Shown piece after piece: positions 42,990 through 54,223 of a stretch of 64,000 nt of DNA. The notes below the pieces were generated by a model. It did not search any database, was not told the origin of the DNA, and saw nothing but the letters and a program-made list of their open reading frames with translations. Positions within the stretch are counted from its first letter, which is position 1, and every line of letters starts with the position of its first letter. The position numbers and the translations under genes were made by a program. Origin of the DNA: Capsicum annuum (Eukaryota > Streptophyta > Magnoliopsida > Solanales > Solanaceae); NCBI RefSeq assembly GCF_002878395.1, contig NC_061121.1:14664937-14728936 (forward strand). The letters are read 5' to 3'.

Positions 42990-45900
42990 TTAGAAATGAG
43001 CTTTCAAAATATTCTTTAGGTCCCTGCATCTAACGAGACAGTTCAATACGAGGTCGCATTTTTTATCGTACCATTTCTTGATTACATTGTATACTCGGTA
43101 CTCATCCGTCATTGTTAGGTACCCTCTTAGAAAGAATTTACTCAGATGTGGGTGAACTAAGTCTCTTCTCTAGCGGCGAAGTATATATCTATCGTGAAAT
43201 AGACGAACCCTTTTGAAAGTCATCGTCCTCATAATGTGGCAGCACGCAATCCCTTCACTTTTGAAGGTCTTGTAATTGCATTCAATATATTGATTAGCGG
43301 GATGGTACTCCACGATGAAGGCAAAATTATCACCGTGATAATCACTGCATATCGAATAGTCTGTCATGTTATATACCTCAACTCCCTCCAGCATATTAAA
43401 ATCCACATGCCTTTTAATTTCACAATTGTAACGCCCCGAGTCTAGTACTCTAAATGCTACACGGTGCTCATAATCCTGAAGGACCACAATCTAACCCTTG
43501 AATGATATCTGTAACTGATCACTGAATAATATACTGTAAAAAAATGCAGAAAACTTGCCATAAGGTTCAAAAACTGAAATACAATTGAAAAACTGAATAC
43601 TAATACAACTGTCTGAACATCTAGTCTAAAAAAGCCTCTAAACTATCTGAAATGTGGAGTTGATCGGACAATCCCCCAACTAACTTCATCTACTGAAATG
43701 CTAAATCTAATGCAATAATAAAATAAGGAACATCCTCGAATGATAAGGACTCACTTCTAAGTCTACTATTGCTGGCTGAACCTGAAATGGTAAGGGTACT
43801 CTGGATCCCATGCTTCTGAACCTATGGTATAAGACACCATAGCTAAAAGAAAAGTATACGTCAGTACATGGGAATGCACTGGCAGGCTAGATGAGGTAAG
43901 GCTGAATGCAAGGGTTTACAAACATGAACAATACTGACTAAATATCATGAGACTACTGAATAAGGATACATGCATGAGTGCATAAACTATAACTGAAATC
44001 GTAGTAACACTGAATACTAAATACTGAATTCTAATAACTGGATTTCTGATTACTAAGTCTACTGATATTGATATCTGGTTGACTGAGGTTGATATCAGTC
44101 TTATTTAATGGGTGATCTTTGAATATACTGATAATGAAGATGATTAACTAAATCTGAGATCAGTCTTATCTAGTGAGTGATCTTTAAATCTAATGGTACT
44201 TGATACTAATTGACTGTATTTGAGATCAGTCCTATCTAACAGGTGATCTCTGAATCTGTTGGTACTGATGCTGATACTGCTTGACTAAATCTGAGATCAG
44301 TCCCATCTAGTGGATGATCTCTAAATCCATTGATAATACTATTGAGTGACTGTATCTAACAATCCTGAATCTATGCTACTGAGTTGAGTTCTTTTACTAA
44401 GACTAATTCTAAAGCTAAGACTGTGGGAGGTAGTCATCTAACTGACATGCCCTTTCTATATAAGTTTGGGGTCCAACCTATAACCCCAGTTAGAAGGGTG
44501 TTAGTACCGTGCCACGGGTAAAGACAACTTCTGTTATGGAGTCAATCCTATCTAACGGGTGACCCCTCGGATCAGTCCTATACTAACGGGTGACCCCTGA
44601 GTATGTCAGTCCTATCTAGCGGGTGATATTTCATACCTACACTGGCTACATAGTTCTGGAACTTAGGGATTGCTTTTAGGGGTCTCAGTCCTATCTATTG
44701 GGGTGTCCCCCATCCCTAGGCTCGCTCGGTGTTGAATTCTACTCCTAACTGAAAGACTCTGAACTGATTCTTAGACTGTACTAGGCTGAGCTGAATCTGT
44801 TACTGATCATACTGGTTAACTGAGCTAAGCTGAGTTCACTGAGTTTCATTGACTGATGGAATACTACTAAGTTCTGAATTGATTACTGAACTGAAGCTAG
44901 AATGCTACTGATACTGAGATTACTGAGATTTTCTAAGTTCTAGGACTGTCTGAGTTCTACTGATTATGGCTTGATTGAGAGTATCTTGAAAACTGACACT
45001 GGCTCTAGACAAGCAGCTAATTTATTGAGTATAAATACCCTCAGAAATCGATTACATAAATAATACAAGATAGGACAACTTGTACATGAAATGGTAATAG
45101 GCTATCATTCACAACACAATCAATAAAACATCTCTTCAAGCACTTAGAAGTCTTAAACATGTAAACGTAAAGGGATGCATACTATTATCTCATAATTCAT
45201 TCAATAAGGAATGCATATGAGTAGCAATGCATGCAACATATCATAATTCATTCACTAATGCATTTCAACAAACACTTGGCATGTATTAACTTATACACAA
45301 TTGGGAATTTCTTGTCAACATGCTATAATGACTCTATTTCCTTTACATAAGCATTTTATCAAACATATTGGGAGTATAGTTTATTCAATACACCTAATTA
45401 ACATGGTTACATCAATCAACATTCATCTTGAAAAGGTTTACCATGAACATCATATACTGGGATCCAAACTTGGAACTTTATAAACAAAACATGAATTAAA
45501 ACTCAATAACAATATGAACTTCAATTTCAATTTACATGAATCATGAAATCTCAATCTTTGAATTTAGAAAAGGATTCTTTAACTTCTTGGGTGGAAGGAA
45601 CCCAAGAATCAACATCTAACATACCTGGAAATCTAGATTCTTGAAATTCTTGAAGACTCTTGGAGGGATTCTTGAGATTGATTTGACTTGGGGGCTAGGG
45701 TTTTCTATCTTTGAGAGAGAATGATTTTATTCTGGAGGAATAGTGAAAATAAATAAGTAATTTTGGCTATTAAGGGTTTAAATCTCATATATAGGCTGAT
45801 TAGGGGCTTTAGGAAATTACCAATTGGTCCTTGGAATTGAAAAATGGTATCTGAAAATCTCGATTTTTCATGTTGGCGCGATGCGATGAAATCGCGCCAA

Positions 45901-47923
45901 CTCACTGGAAAGTGGACGACTGAAAAACTGGCTAGTGGTGCGACGCGGTGGAAATTGCGTTGCCACCTTGGTTGCGAACTGGAATAGCACCGCGACGCAG
46001 TGGAATCGTGTTGGTGCACTGGAATTTGACAATTCTGAAATTGAGCCTTGGCACGATGTACCCTAATCATGGAGGCTCACTGGATTTTGACGATTGCCAT
46101 TTTGGCTGACTCCGCGATGCGCTAAAGTACCAGGTGGGACACTGCTTACTAAAATGGCTCTAACTCTTCGCTCTATTATCGGATTTGGACGAATTTGGTA
46201 TCGATGGAATGCTTATTCAATTTTCCACATGATAAAAAGTCAAAATCTTGAAAATACCACAGGGAATAAAAGGTATTCATCTATGAAGTAAGATCTTTGA
46301 TGTTCTAGGGATGAATCGAAGCTAGATAGAAATATGAGGTATTACAACAATGTGGAAGCCTTAAAACATGCACCCTAAAGAAATCATAAATAGTGTGGGT
46401 GTAGTGGCCATATATTTACATATCCCAATCGAATGCGATGGTAAGTCGTACAAGCTGCTTTCTTTCACTAGCTTGGCTCTCCAATTCCTTCTCATATTTT
46501 AACCTGAGGGCAACCTCATATTGCTCAAAAAATTGCTTTAGAGAGCTTTAACCGCTAATGTAGCCATCAAAGAAGGCGTACATTGACTCACACCTTTGCG
46601 TGGATATTATACCAGCCCAAAAAAAATGCTTGAGAAATATGAGAACCCATTTGGACCACTCCGAGTAGAGACTTTGGAACCAAATCTATCGACCCAGGTT
46701 GTATTCTTCAAAGAAGGCTTGCCATTTATCCTCAAATTCAGCAATTGTAATGTTGTCAAAGATGATCGCTTTGAAGCAAGCCTTGGCAAGCTTATAATTG
46801 GTCACCCCCCAAGCTTTACGGGTAGCTTGGTAAAGATGTGACAAATCACAGGTATTTGGTAGCACCTCATAAATGGCTACCTAAATACTCTCACATTAGT
46901 CTATGAGGATAGCCGTTGAAGGGATTTTTCTCATGGCCGTAAGCTAGGTTTTGAATACAAAATCATATGTTTCGATGTCCTCCCTTGTGAGAAAAGCACA
47001 TCCCAGAAGTATAGACTGGTTGTGGTGATTAACACCAATGAACGAAGAAAATAACATGCGCTACTGATTCACGAGGTAGGTTGTATTGAAGCGTATGACG
47101 TCACTGAAGTCGCGGTAGGCAGCCTGCAGTATGTGTGCACCCATACAGCATTTCGAAGTATGTCAGTATTGTCGGATTCTATTGAATAAAAAAAATTTCA
47201 TCCTTGGACTGCATATCCACAAAAAATTTGTACAACGTGGCAACATCACTGGAAAGTGTTCAGAGCCTCCGTTGCTGAAGAATATAGTGACGATAGTCCT
47301 TGGGAGTGCACCTCATTCTTCTGGGGCCTCCAAATTCGACCTCCAAGAGTCTTATGCTCTTTGAAGGCCTTAGACCTGCAATGTCGTGCGCTACTAGACT
47401 TCTCTTCACAGTCCTGCTCAATTCCCTATGGCAGGGTAAAAAATATGACAGTGCAGGTTCTAACTCATGATTGTACTCTAAGATAACCTTTGTCACTATG
47501 CACAAACCATCATTCATCACTTGACAGTTCACCCTAACTTTGCAATCAACCCTCTTACTTTGATTCTTACGCATAGTTTTTTAGTACTTATCACACCCAA
47601 ATGTCACACACTTTAATTGACCAGCAAGTTTTTTTTGTACTTTTCTTTATAACTACAAAACCAGTCAAACGACTATGTTCTTGATAAAATGTGAAGGTGG
47701 TTTGTATACAATGAAAAGACATACCTTCAACAGGGCCTGCCGTATATTGCTCTTCAGTGTACCTATCATCATGCATTGGTCCTTCCTCTTCTTCAACACC
47801 ATTCTCCCCATAATGATCTTCTTCGTCGTCCGAAATAGTTAAATCTTCATCTTGAACCAATTGATGAGACCTATTCATCTCCTCATCGGACAAGTTTTGA
47901 AGGTCTTCGTCGTCAGTGTCCAA
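42990..47923 (-). pseudogene. FAR1/FHY3-like (MULE-derived) gene, split by a solo LTR
   Basis: Read right to left: an acidic N-terminus (47,923-47,740, no ATG); the FAR1 DNA-binding domain ('GMSFHCIQTTFTFYQEHSRL', then in another frame 'RVDCKVRVNCQVMNDGLCIV', 'TKVILEYNHELEP', 47,574-47,450); the MULE transposase core ('FIGVNHHNQS', about 47,020-47,050; 'DIETYDFVFKTWLTAM', about 46,935-46,985; 'AEFEDKWQAFFEEYNLG', 'ESMYAFFDGYIS', 46,560-46,760); then the SWIM zinc finger 'IECNYKTFKSEGIACCHI' (43,230-43,290) and 'RYILRR' with TAG for the usual Trp, open to TAA at 42,990. FAR1-like proteins are transcription factors descended from MULE transposases. Several stops, frameshifts and the LTR between the core and the SWIM finger make it non-functional. 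Confidence 0.85.
43427..46346 (-). mobile_element. Solo Gypsy LTR, 2.92 kb, inside the FAR1-like gene
   Basis: On the plus strand it starts TGTAACGCCCCGAG and ends ATGAGGTATTACA, with a perfect 5-bp duplication ACAAT (43,422-43,426; 46,347-46,351). Orientation is minus because the 'cggggcgttaca' 3' end is inverted. It holds an internal tandem repeat of about 70 bp at 44,090-44,350 ('gagatcagtcctatctaac', 'aggtgatctctgaatctg') followed by related shorter copies to 44,630. Reading frames inside (such as 45,705-46,070) have no family features. Confidence 0.92.
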
Positions 47924-47999
47924 CTATCGATCTGGACCATTAGCATATCCACCATATGAATCTTCATTACCATGCAAACTATCACTATCCCCCAAGCCA

Positions 48000-48345
48000 T
48001 AAAGGTTATTTAATGTTGCTCCTAATTAGTTATTAGAGTCATTATGATCTATTATGCCCGAATTAAATTAAAGAGGATAGAATAATTAATGACCAAGTGC
48101 AATGAAAGGGTAGGAAAATTTAATTGAGTATAGTAGAATGATTAGTGAAGACAAAATGCAAAAAAGGAAAGTTAAAAGAGTAGATCAGGAGAAGTTTGGT
48201 CTAAAAAAAATAAAAAGTGATTTTGTAATTTTGGAGGGAAGGATAGGCAGTTTTGGAGTCAAAGGAAAAAACCGTCATTTTACTCTTTTCGAGTAAATCG
48301 AGTCAATCGGTCTCGAGTACTTTAGCACTACCCTAATAAAAAAAA
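48000..48345. other. Spacer upstream of FAR1-like pseudogene
   Basis: Possible promoter side of the FAR1-like gene; no core promoter is convincing. Nothing else is seen. Confidence 0.35.
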
Positions 48346-48349
48346 TCAA

Positions 48350-48735
48350 CAAATTGAAAAGTGCAGCATATTATGAGCTAATGATTATTACTGAATAATT
48401 GGCAACCAATTGTACAGACAAACTTTGAACTTTTTTGTACGTATATAAGTGATGATGAGTAAGCTTGACGTATATGTCATTTATGTGGTCATTTACTTGA
48501 CCACTTGCCAAAACCAACAAATTGAAAAGTGCAGCATATTATGAGCTAAATCATTTGTGCAGACAACTTTGAACTTTTTTGTACGTACGTAAGTGATGAG
48601 TAAGCTTGACATATATTTCATTTATGTGGTCATTTACTTGGCCACTTGCCATCAATTGATAAATGACTCCATGACTAATCTTTCGAAATATACGTGTCAA
48701 CTTTTATATTTTACCATCTGTGCGCTATTATGGGA
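48350..48735 (+). repeat. Two tandem copies of the O-methyltransferase upstream region
   Basis: The phrase 'gcagcatattatgagctaa', 'actttgaacttttttgtacg', 'gtaagcttgac' and 'catttatgtggtcatttact' occurs at 48,363-48,497 and 48,527-48,645. It occurs again at 50,808-50,935 directly before the O-methyltransferase start. The second copy also has the 'gactaatctttcgaaatata' and 'cgctattatgggatggagta' parts that precede the start at 51,074. Confidence 0.85.
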
Positions 48736-48758
48736 TGGAGTATAATGACATTGTATAA

Positions 48759-48809
<51 letters not shown>
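48759..48809 (+). repeat. AAT microsatellite
   Basis: A run of about 17 AAT/ATA units, located between the duplicated promoter and the truncated exon copy, where the intact copy has the first ~40 codons. Confidence 0.9.
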
Positions 48810-48810
48810 T

Positions 48811-48935
48811 TCAACTTCATTAATTCCATGTCACTTAAATATAAAATTCAGCTTGAAATTCTGAATATCATCCATAGCGATGGCCGAACCATGATCCTAT
48901 TCAATTTGGTGAATTTTCTCCCAATGATGTATCAT
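48811..48935 (+). pseudogene. Truncated first-exon copy of the O-methyltransferase
   Basis: 'ttcaacttcattaattccat' to 'atcatccatagcgatggccg' and onward to about 48,930 aligns with 51,140-51,260 of the neighbouring O-methyltransferase (the segment 'INSMSLKCAIQLGIPDIIHN'). Point changes and frame loss are evident, and the copy ends abruptly before Copia-like sequence. With its two promoter copies it marks an old tandem duplication of the gene. Confidence 0.75.
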
Positions 48936-49099
48936 ATAGGGAGGGAATGAAAAATGTCTTAGAATATGTGAAGCAATTTTTCTTTACATGTCAGATTATG
49001 ATTTAAAAAGTTATGATAGAATTTTGTTGATTATATGAGCCTTGCAATTTCTTGTTATTCAAATTTAAAAAAATGATGTGAAATTAAAAAATGAGTCTG

Positions 49100-50610
49100 C
49101 AAGCTTAATACAAATATGAGACATGAAACTAATTACACTTGATATGATATTATGAATATAGTAGAAGTACTTAGTAGGTACAAGCAAAATCAAATTTATG
49201 TACTTGGTATGAAAGATAGTGGTTTGTTTTATGGAAAGATATCCTACTATAGCTTAAAAGCCTTTTATGAATTAGAGGAGAAAATTGGGTGTTTGTTTGG
49301 AGAAAAGAAATTATTGTTGCTAACTTTATCATAGAGACTGAGTTTATTGCTTTAGCTTGATTAATTTAAAAGTGAATTGATTTAGAAATTTGTTATACCA
49401 ATCACTTTATTTTAAAAGATTACTTTCTCTAATTTTAATTAGTTGTGATAGCATTAATATAACTTAAAATGCATAACAACATTACTACATTGTTAATTTC
49501 AGATCCATAAGAAAAAACATAAATATGTTGATCATATTTGACATGTGGTGTCAATAAATAATTATGCCAAGTTTTGTGATAATCTTGCAGATGAACTAAT
49601 CAAGGCCTTGACAAGATAAAAAGTTTGAAAAATCTGAGAGTACTTAATGAAATTTTGTATCTCGTATGAGTGGAATGTTGAAATTATAGGACTACCCTTC
49701 ACAGATTTCACTTATGTGAATGCAAAAGAAGGCCACTTACTATGAGAATTGAGCTTATTCTCAAAAACACTTACCTAAATCGGGATAGTACAAGTCCGTG
49801 ATGTGCTGACTATTAAAGTTTATGTCGATACCTTAATTGTTGTGTGTAAGCAGTGACACTTTATTTTTCTTAAGCAGACATAGTTCAAGTTTGACTATTA
49901 ACTCCAAAGTAAAAGTTACTATTTTTCTAAGTGGAGGTTTAATGCAGAGCACATCTTCATTATGAATAATAGTCCCCCTTCAATTAATTAAATTAAACTC
50001 TCTTATTTGAATATTAAAATGAGTGGAGGATTATTGGGTCTGAGAGCATTTTAATATTCAATAAACTATATTAAAGTGTGATAGTTAAAAGATATAAAGT
50101 GGAGAAAGTAATGTCATCAGTTTGTGTAACTTTTGTAACCACATTTTATTGTCATGTTATGTCCTGTAACACATGTAACTAATAGGCTCTTGGTTTACCC
50201 ACTTAATATTTTACTACTCCTTCATTTACTAGAAAGAAGAAATACTATATTTATATAAAAAGTGTTTTCTTGCTTGTTTTGTGACATAGATAAAGAAGAG
50301 AAAGATGATAAGTGTGAAAAAATATTATTATGTGTAATAGTGAAGAGAGATATTTTAAATCTCCAACTGTATTTACAATAGAAAAGAGAGTAATAATATG
50401 TTGTAGCAAAGTATTCTTTTAATGAAGTTTTGGATTTAAATTAATTCAAATTTGCTTAAGTTGTTCGAACATTGTTGGATTGTTATATCTAAATGAGACA
50501 ATTTGATTGTTAATGTTAGGCGTATGTAGTGCCCTGTGATATTCAATTAATGTTAGGCGTATGTAATGCCTGCGATATTCAACTGATCTCATCGCTTTTC
50601 ACTAGTACAA
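49100..50610 (+). mobile_element. Copia retrotransposon remnant (RNase H, 3' region, LTR)
   Basis: In-frame fragments of the RNase H domain are readable: 'KEIIVANFIIETEFIALA' (49,295-49,360) and 'RKKHKYVDHI' with 'NLADELIKALTR' (49,510-49,615). A long 3' non-coding part follows, then a tract from about 50,030 to 50,520 like the minus-strand LTR remnant at 37,635-38,400, including a TATA-like 'atatttatataaaaag' (50,248-50,263). The upstream polyprotein is missing. The 60-codon frame at 49,152 lies within the remnant and is not a separate gene. Confidence 0.7.
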
Positions 50611-50804
50611 TGCAAAAGATTTTAAAGTAAATGATAACATTTAATGTACTAATTTTTATTGATAATCAAATACAAATAACGTTTGAGTAGTGTTTGATAG
50701 TCCTAAATATTATTTCAATAACATGAAATCTTTTTTTAAAAATAAATAATTTTTTTATAAGCGGTGCCGAAACAACATAATTTAAATAATACAAAAATCC
50801 ACAA

Positions 50805-51025
50805 AAGTGCACTGTATTATGAGCTAATGATTTCTGAATAAGACAACTTTGGACTTTTTTATGCGTGGGTGAGTGATGAATAAGCTTGACGTATATTTCA
50901 TTTATGTAGTCATTTACTTGGCTTGGCCACTTGCCATCAATTGATAAATGACTTCATGACTAATCTTTCGAAATATACGTGTTATATTTTACCAACAGTA
51001 TATAATGCGCTATTATGGGACGGAG
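50805..51025 (+). promoter_or_regulatory. Upstream region of the O-methyltransferase (third copy)
   Basis: Homologous to the two copies at 48,350-48,735, here still joined to the gene. It contains 'tttatgtagtcatttact' and 'ttatgggacggagtatatg'. The last phrase also resembles a MITE terminus (GGGACGGAGTA), so a MITE may form part of this promoter. No clear TATA box precedes the start. Confidence 0.55.
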
Positions 51026-52499
51026 TATATGTTGCAACTTAAAAGCATCTCAAAGATAGTCTCTCCCAATATAATGGCAATAATACTGCAAAGGAAATTA
51101 GACAAGTACTGCCTGCTCAAGCCACATATGGAACCACACTTTCAACTTCATCAATTCAATGTCTCTCAAATGTGCCATTCAACTTGGAATTCCGGATATC
51201 ATCCATAACCATGGCCAACCCATGACCCTATCTGATTTAGTGAAGTCCCTCCCTATTAGCAATATCAATGGTAAAACTCGCAATTGTATTTATCGTCTTA
51301 TGCGTATTCTATTCCATGCAGGTTTCTTTGTTCAAACCAATCTGATTAACAAAGAAGAAGAAAAGGCAGAGAAGAAGGAGGAGGAAAAGGAAGAGGAGGG
51401 ATATTTACTTACTCCAACTTCACGTCTCTTCCTTAAAAATGAACCTTTGAGTCTAGTCCCATTTTTGCAAGTTCAACTAGATCCAATGATGATGGATCCA
51501 TGGCAATGTCTAGGCAAATGGTTCAAGAATGGCGACCACTCAAGTAGTACTACTCCATTCGGGGCTGTTCATGGCAAGTCATTTTTCGAATATTCTGTGG
51601 ATGAACCGAGGTTCAACCGTTTATTTAATGAATCCATGTCTTGTGATGCCGCATGGGTTACAAGTGTGATAACTGAATATTGTAAGGGAGCTTTTGAAGG
51701 ATTGAAATCATTGGTAGACATAGGAGGTGGCACGGGAACCTTGGCTAAAGCAATTGTGGATACGTTTCCACAAATAAGTTGCACTGTATTTGATCTGCCA
51801 CAAGTAATTGAAGGATGTGAAGGGAGCAAGAACATCACTTATGTGAGTGGAGACATGTTTAAGTTCAATCCTTCCGTCGATGTAATATTTCTAAAGGTAA
51901 TTAATTAACTCGTAATTTTCTTTTTCATTATAGTAAACGTATGTACGTACTTGTATTAATCAATGGTTTATTTTTTATGAATATTGACAAATAGGGGATA
52001 TTGCATGATTGGAGCGACGAAGATTGTATCAAAATATTAAAAAAATGTGAAAAAGCAATTCCAATTAAAGAGAATGGAGCAAGAGTGATCATCATTGACA
52101 TGGTACTAATGGGTCAGAAAGGAGACCACAACGCATATGAGACTAAACTTTTCATGGACGTGCTCATCATGGTTCACCCTTTTGGAAAGGAAAGAAGTCA
52201 ACAAGAATGGGCAAAACTCTTTTCTGATTCTGGGTTTAGTGTATGGCTGTCAAGTGGGCTGGGCCGGGTCAACCCAGAATCGGCCCGTGTTATTTAACCA
52301 GGTTAAGGGCCGGGTCCGGGTTGGGGTCTAAGTGGGCCGGGCCGATCTAGGCCCAATAGTAAAAAAATTAAAATCCCACCCTAACTCGGCCCACTTAACC
52401 CAACTCGGTCAAATTCACCAAAATCCGGTCAAACCCGGTTAAAATATCGGTCAAACCCGGTCAAAAATATTAAAAAAAAAAAAAAAAAAACTTTCTTTC

Positions 52500-53880
52500 A
52501 ATATACATTACATATACCCACCTATATACATTATAAATACGTTAAATAATATATATACACTATATATATAGTATATACTACATTAGAATTTAAAAAATAT
52601 ATACACATATACACGATTAGTCAATTAGTCATATATACGCACCATTCAATGTATATATACTACTACTTATAAATATACTACAATATATATATACATTACA
52701 ATATATATAGATATACTTATATACTAATTCAGAAAACATATACACATGTATGCGTTAAATATACAAGATATATACACGTGTATATGCACCATACAATGTA
52801 TATATACAACTACTTATAAAATATACTACAATATATATACATTACAATATATATAGATATACTTATATTCTAATTTATAAAACATATACACATGTATACG
52901 TTAAATATACACTTCTATAGAAGATATATAACCGTGTATACACACCATTCAATGTATATATACTACTACTTATAAAATATACTACAATATATATACATTA
53001 CAATATATATAGATATACTTATATACTTATTTATAAAATATATACACATGTATACATTAAATATACACTTCTATAGAAGATATATACATGTGTATACGCA
53101 CCATTTAATGTATATATAATACTACTTATAAAATATACTACAATATATATATACATTACAATATATATAGATATACTTATATTCTAATTTATAAAACATA
53201 TACACATGTATACGTTAAATATACACTTCTATTGAAGATATATGCACGTGTATATGCACCATTCAATGTATATATACTACTACTTATAAAATATACTACA
53301 ATATATATACATTACACTATATATAGATATACTTTTATACTAATTTATAAAACATATACACATGTATACATTAAATATACACTTCTATAGAAGATATATA
53401 CACGGATATACGCACCATTCAATGTATATATACTACTACTTATAAAATATACTACAATATATATACATTACAATATATATAGATATACTTATATACTAAT
53501 TTATAAAACATATACACATGTATACGTTAAATATACACTCCTATAGAAGATATATACACGTATATACACACCATTTAATGTATATATACTACTACTTATA
53601 AAATATACTATAATATATATACATTACAATATATATAGATTTACTTATATACTTATTTATAAAACATATACACATGTTTACGTTAAATATACACTTCTAT
53701 AGAAGATATATACACGTGTATATGCACCATTCAATGTATATATACTACTACTTATAAAATATACTACATTATACATACATTACAATATATATAGATATAC
53801 TTATATACTAATTTATAAAATATATACACATGTATACGTTAAATATACACTTCTTTAGAAGATATATGCACAAATATACA
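52500..53880 (+). repeat. ~157-bp satellite inside the hAT element, about 8 copies
   Basis: The unit contains 'accattcaatgtatatatac', 'tactacttataaaatatact', 'acattacaatatatatagat', 'aaacatatacacatgtatac' and 'ttctatagaagatatataca'. Copies start near 52,640, 52,788, 52,944, 53,099, 53,259, 53,415, 53,571 and 53,728. It lies between the left subterminal region and the 3' end of the transposase gene and is non-coding. Confidence 0.9.
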
Positions 53881-54223
53881 AAACATATGCTACTTAATAT
53901 AATAAATTAATAATATTTGGTAGTAAATTAATAATATATTAGAAGTATGTTTTAAATTTAAAGTAGAAAACTAGAAATTCAATTTAAAATTTTAAATCGT
54001 TAAATCAAAAAATATAAAAACAAGGACTAAGGAGTGAATGAATTCGGGAAATTTTATTGATTGCAAAATGATCCAAAATTTATAATTTACATGATTGAAA
54101 AATCTACAAATTATGCATCATTTTTTCCAACTCATTCATGTTAATATTAGCGGGAACTTGCATAGGATAGTTGAAGTCAACTGGGGCAAAACCATGCATT
54201 GGACTTGATTCTGCTGAGTTCTC

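Noticed and set aside
45705..46070. 121-codon minus-strand frame
   Set aside because: It lies wholly inside the solo LTR (43,427-46,346), has no family features and no in-frame relative in the other LTRs.
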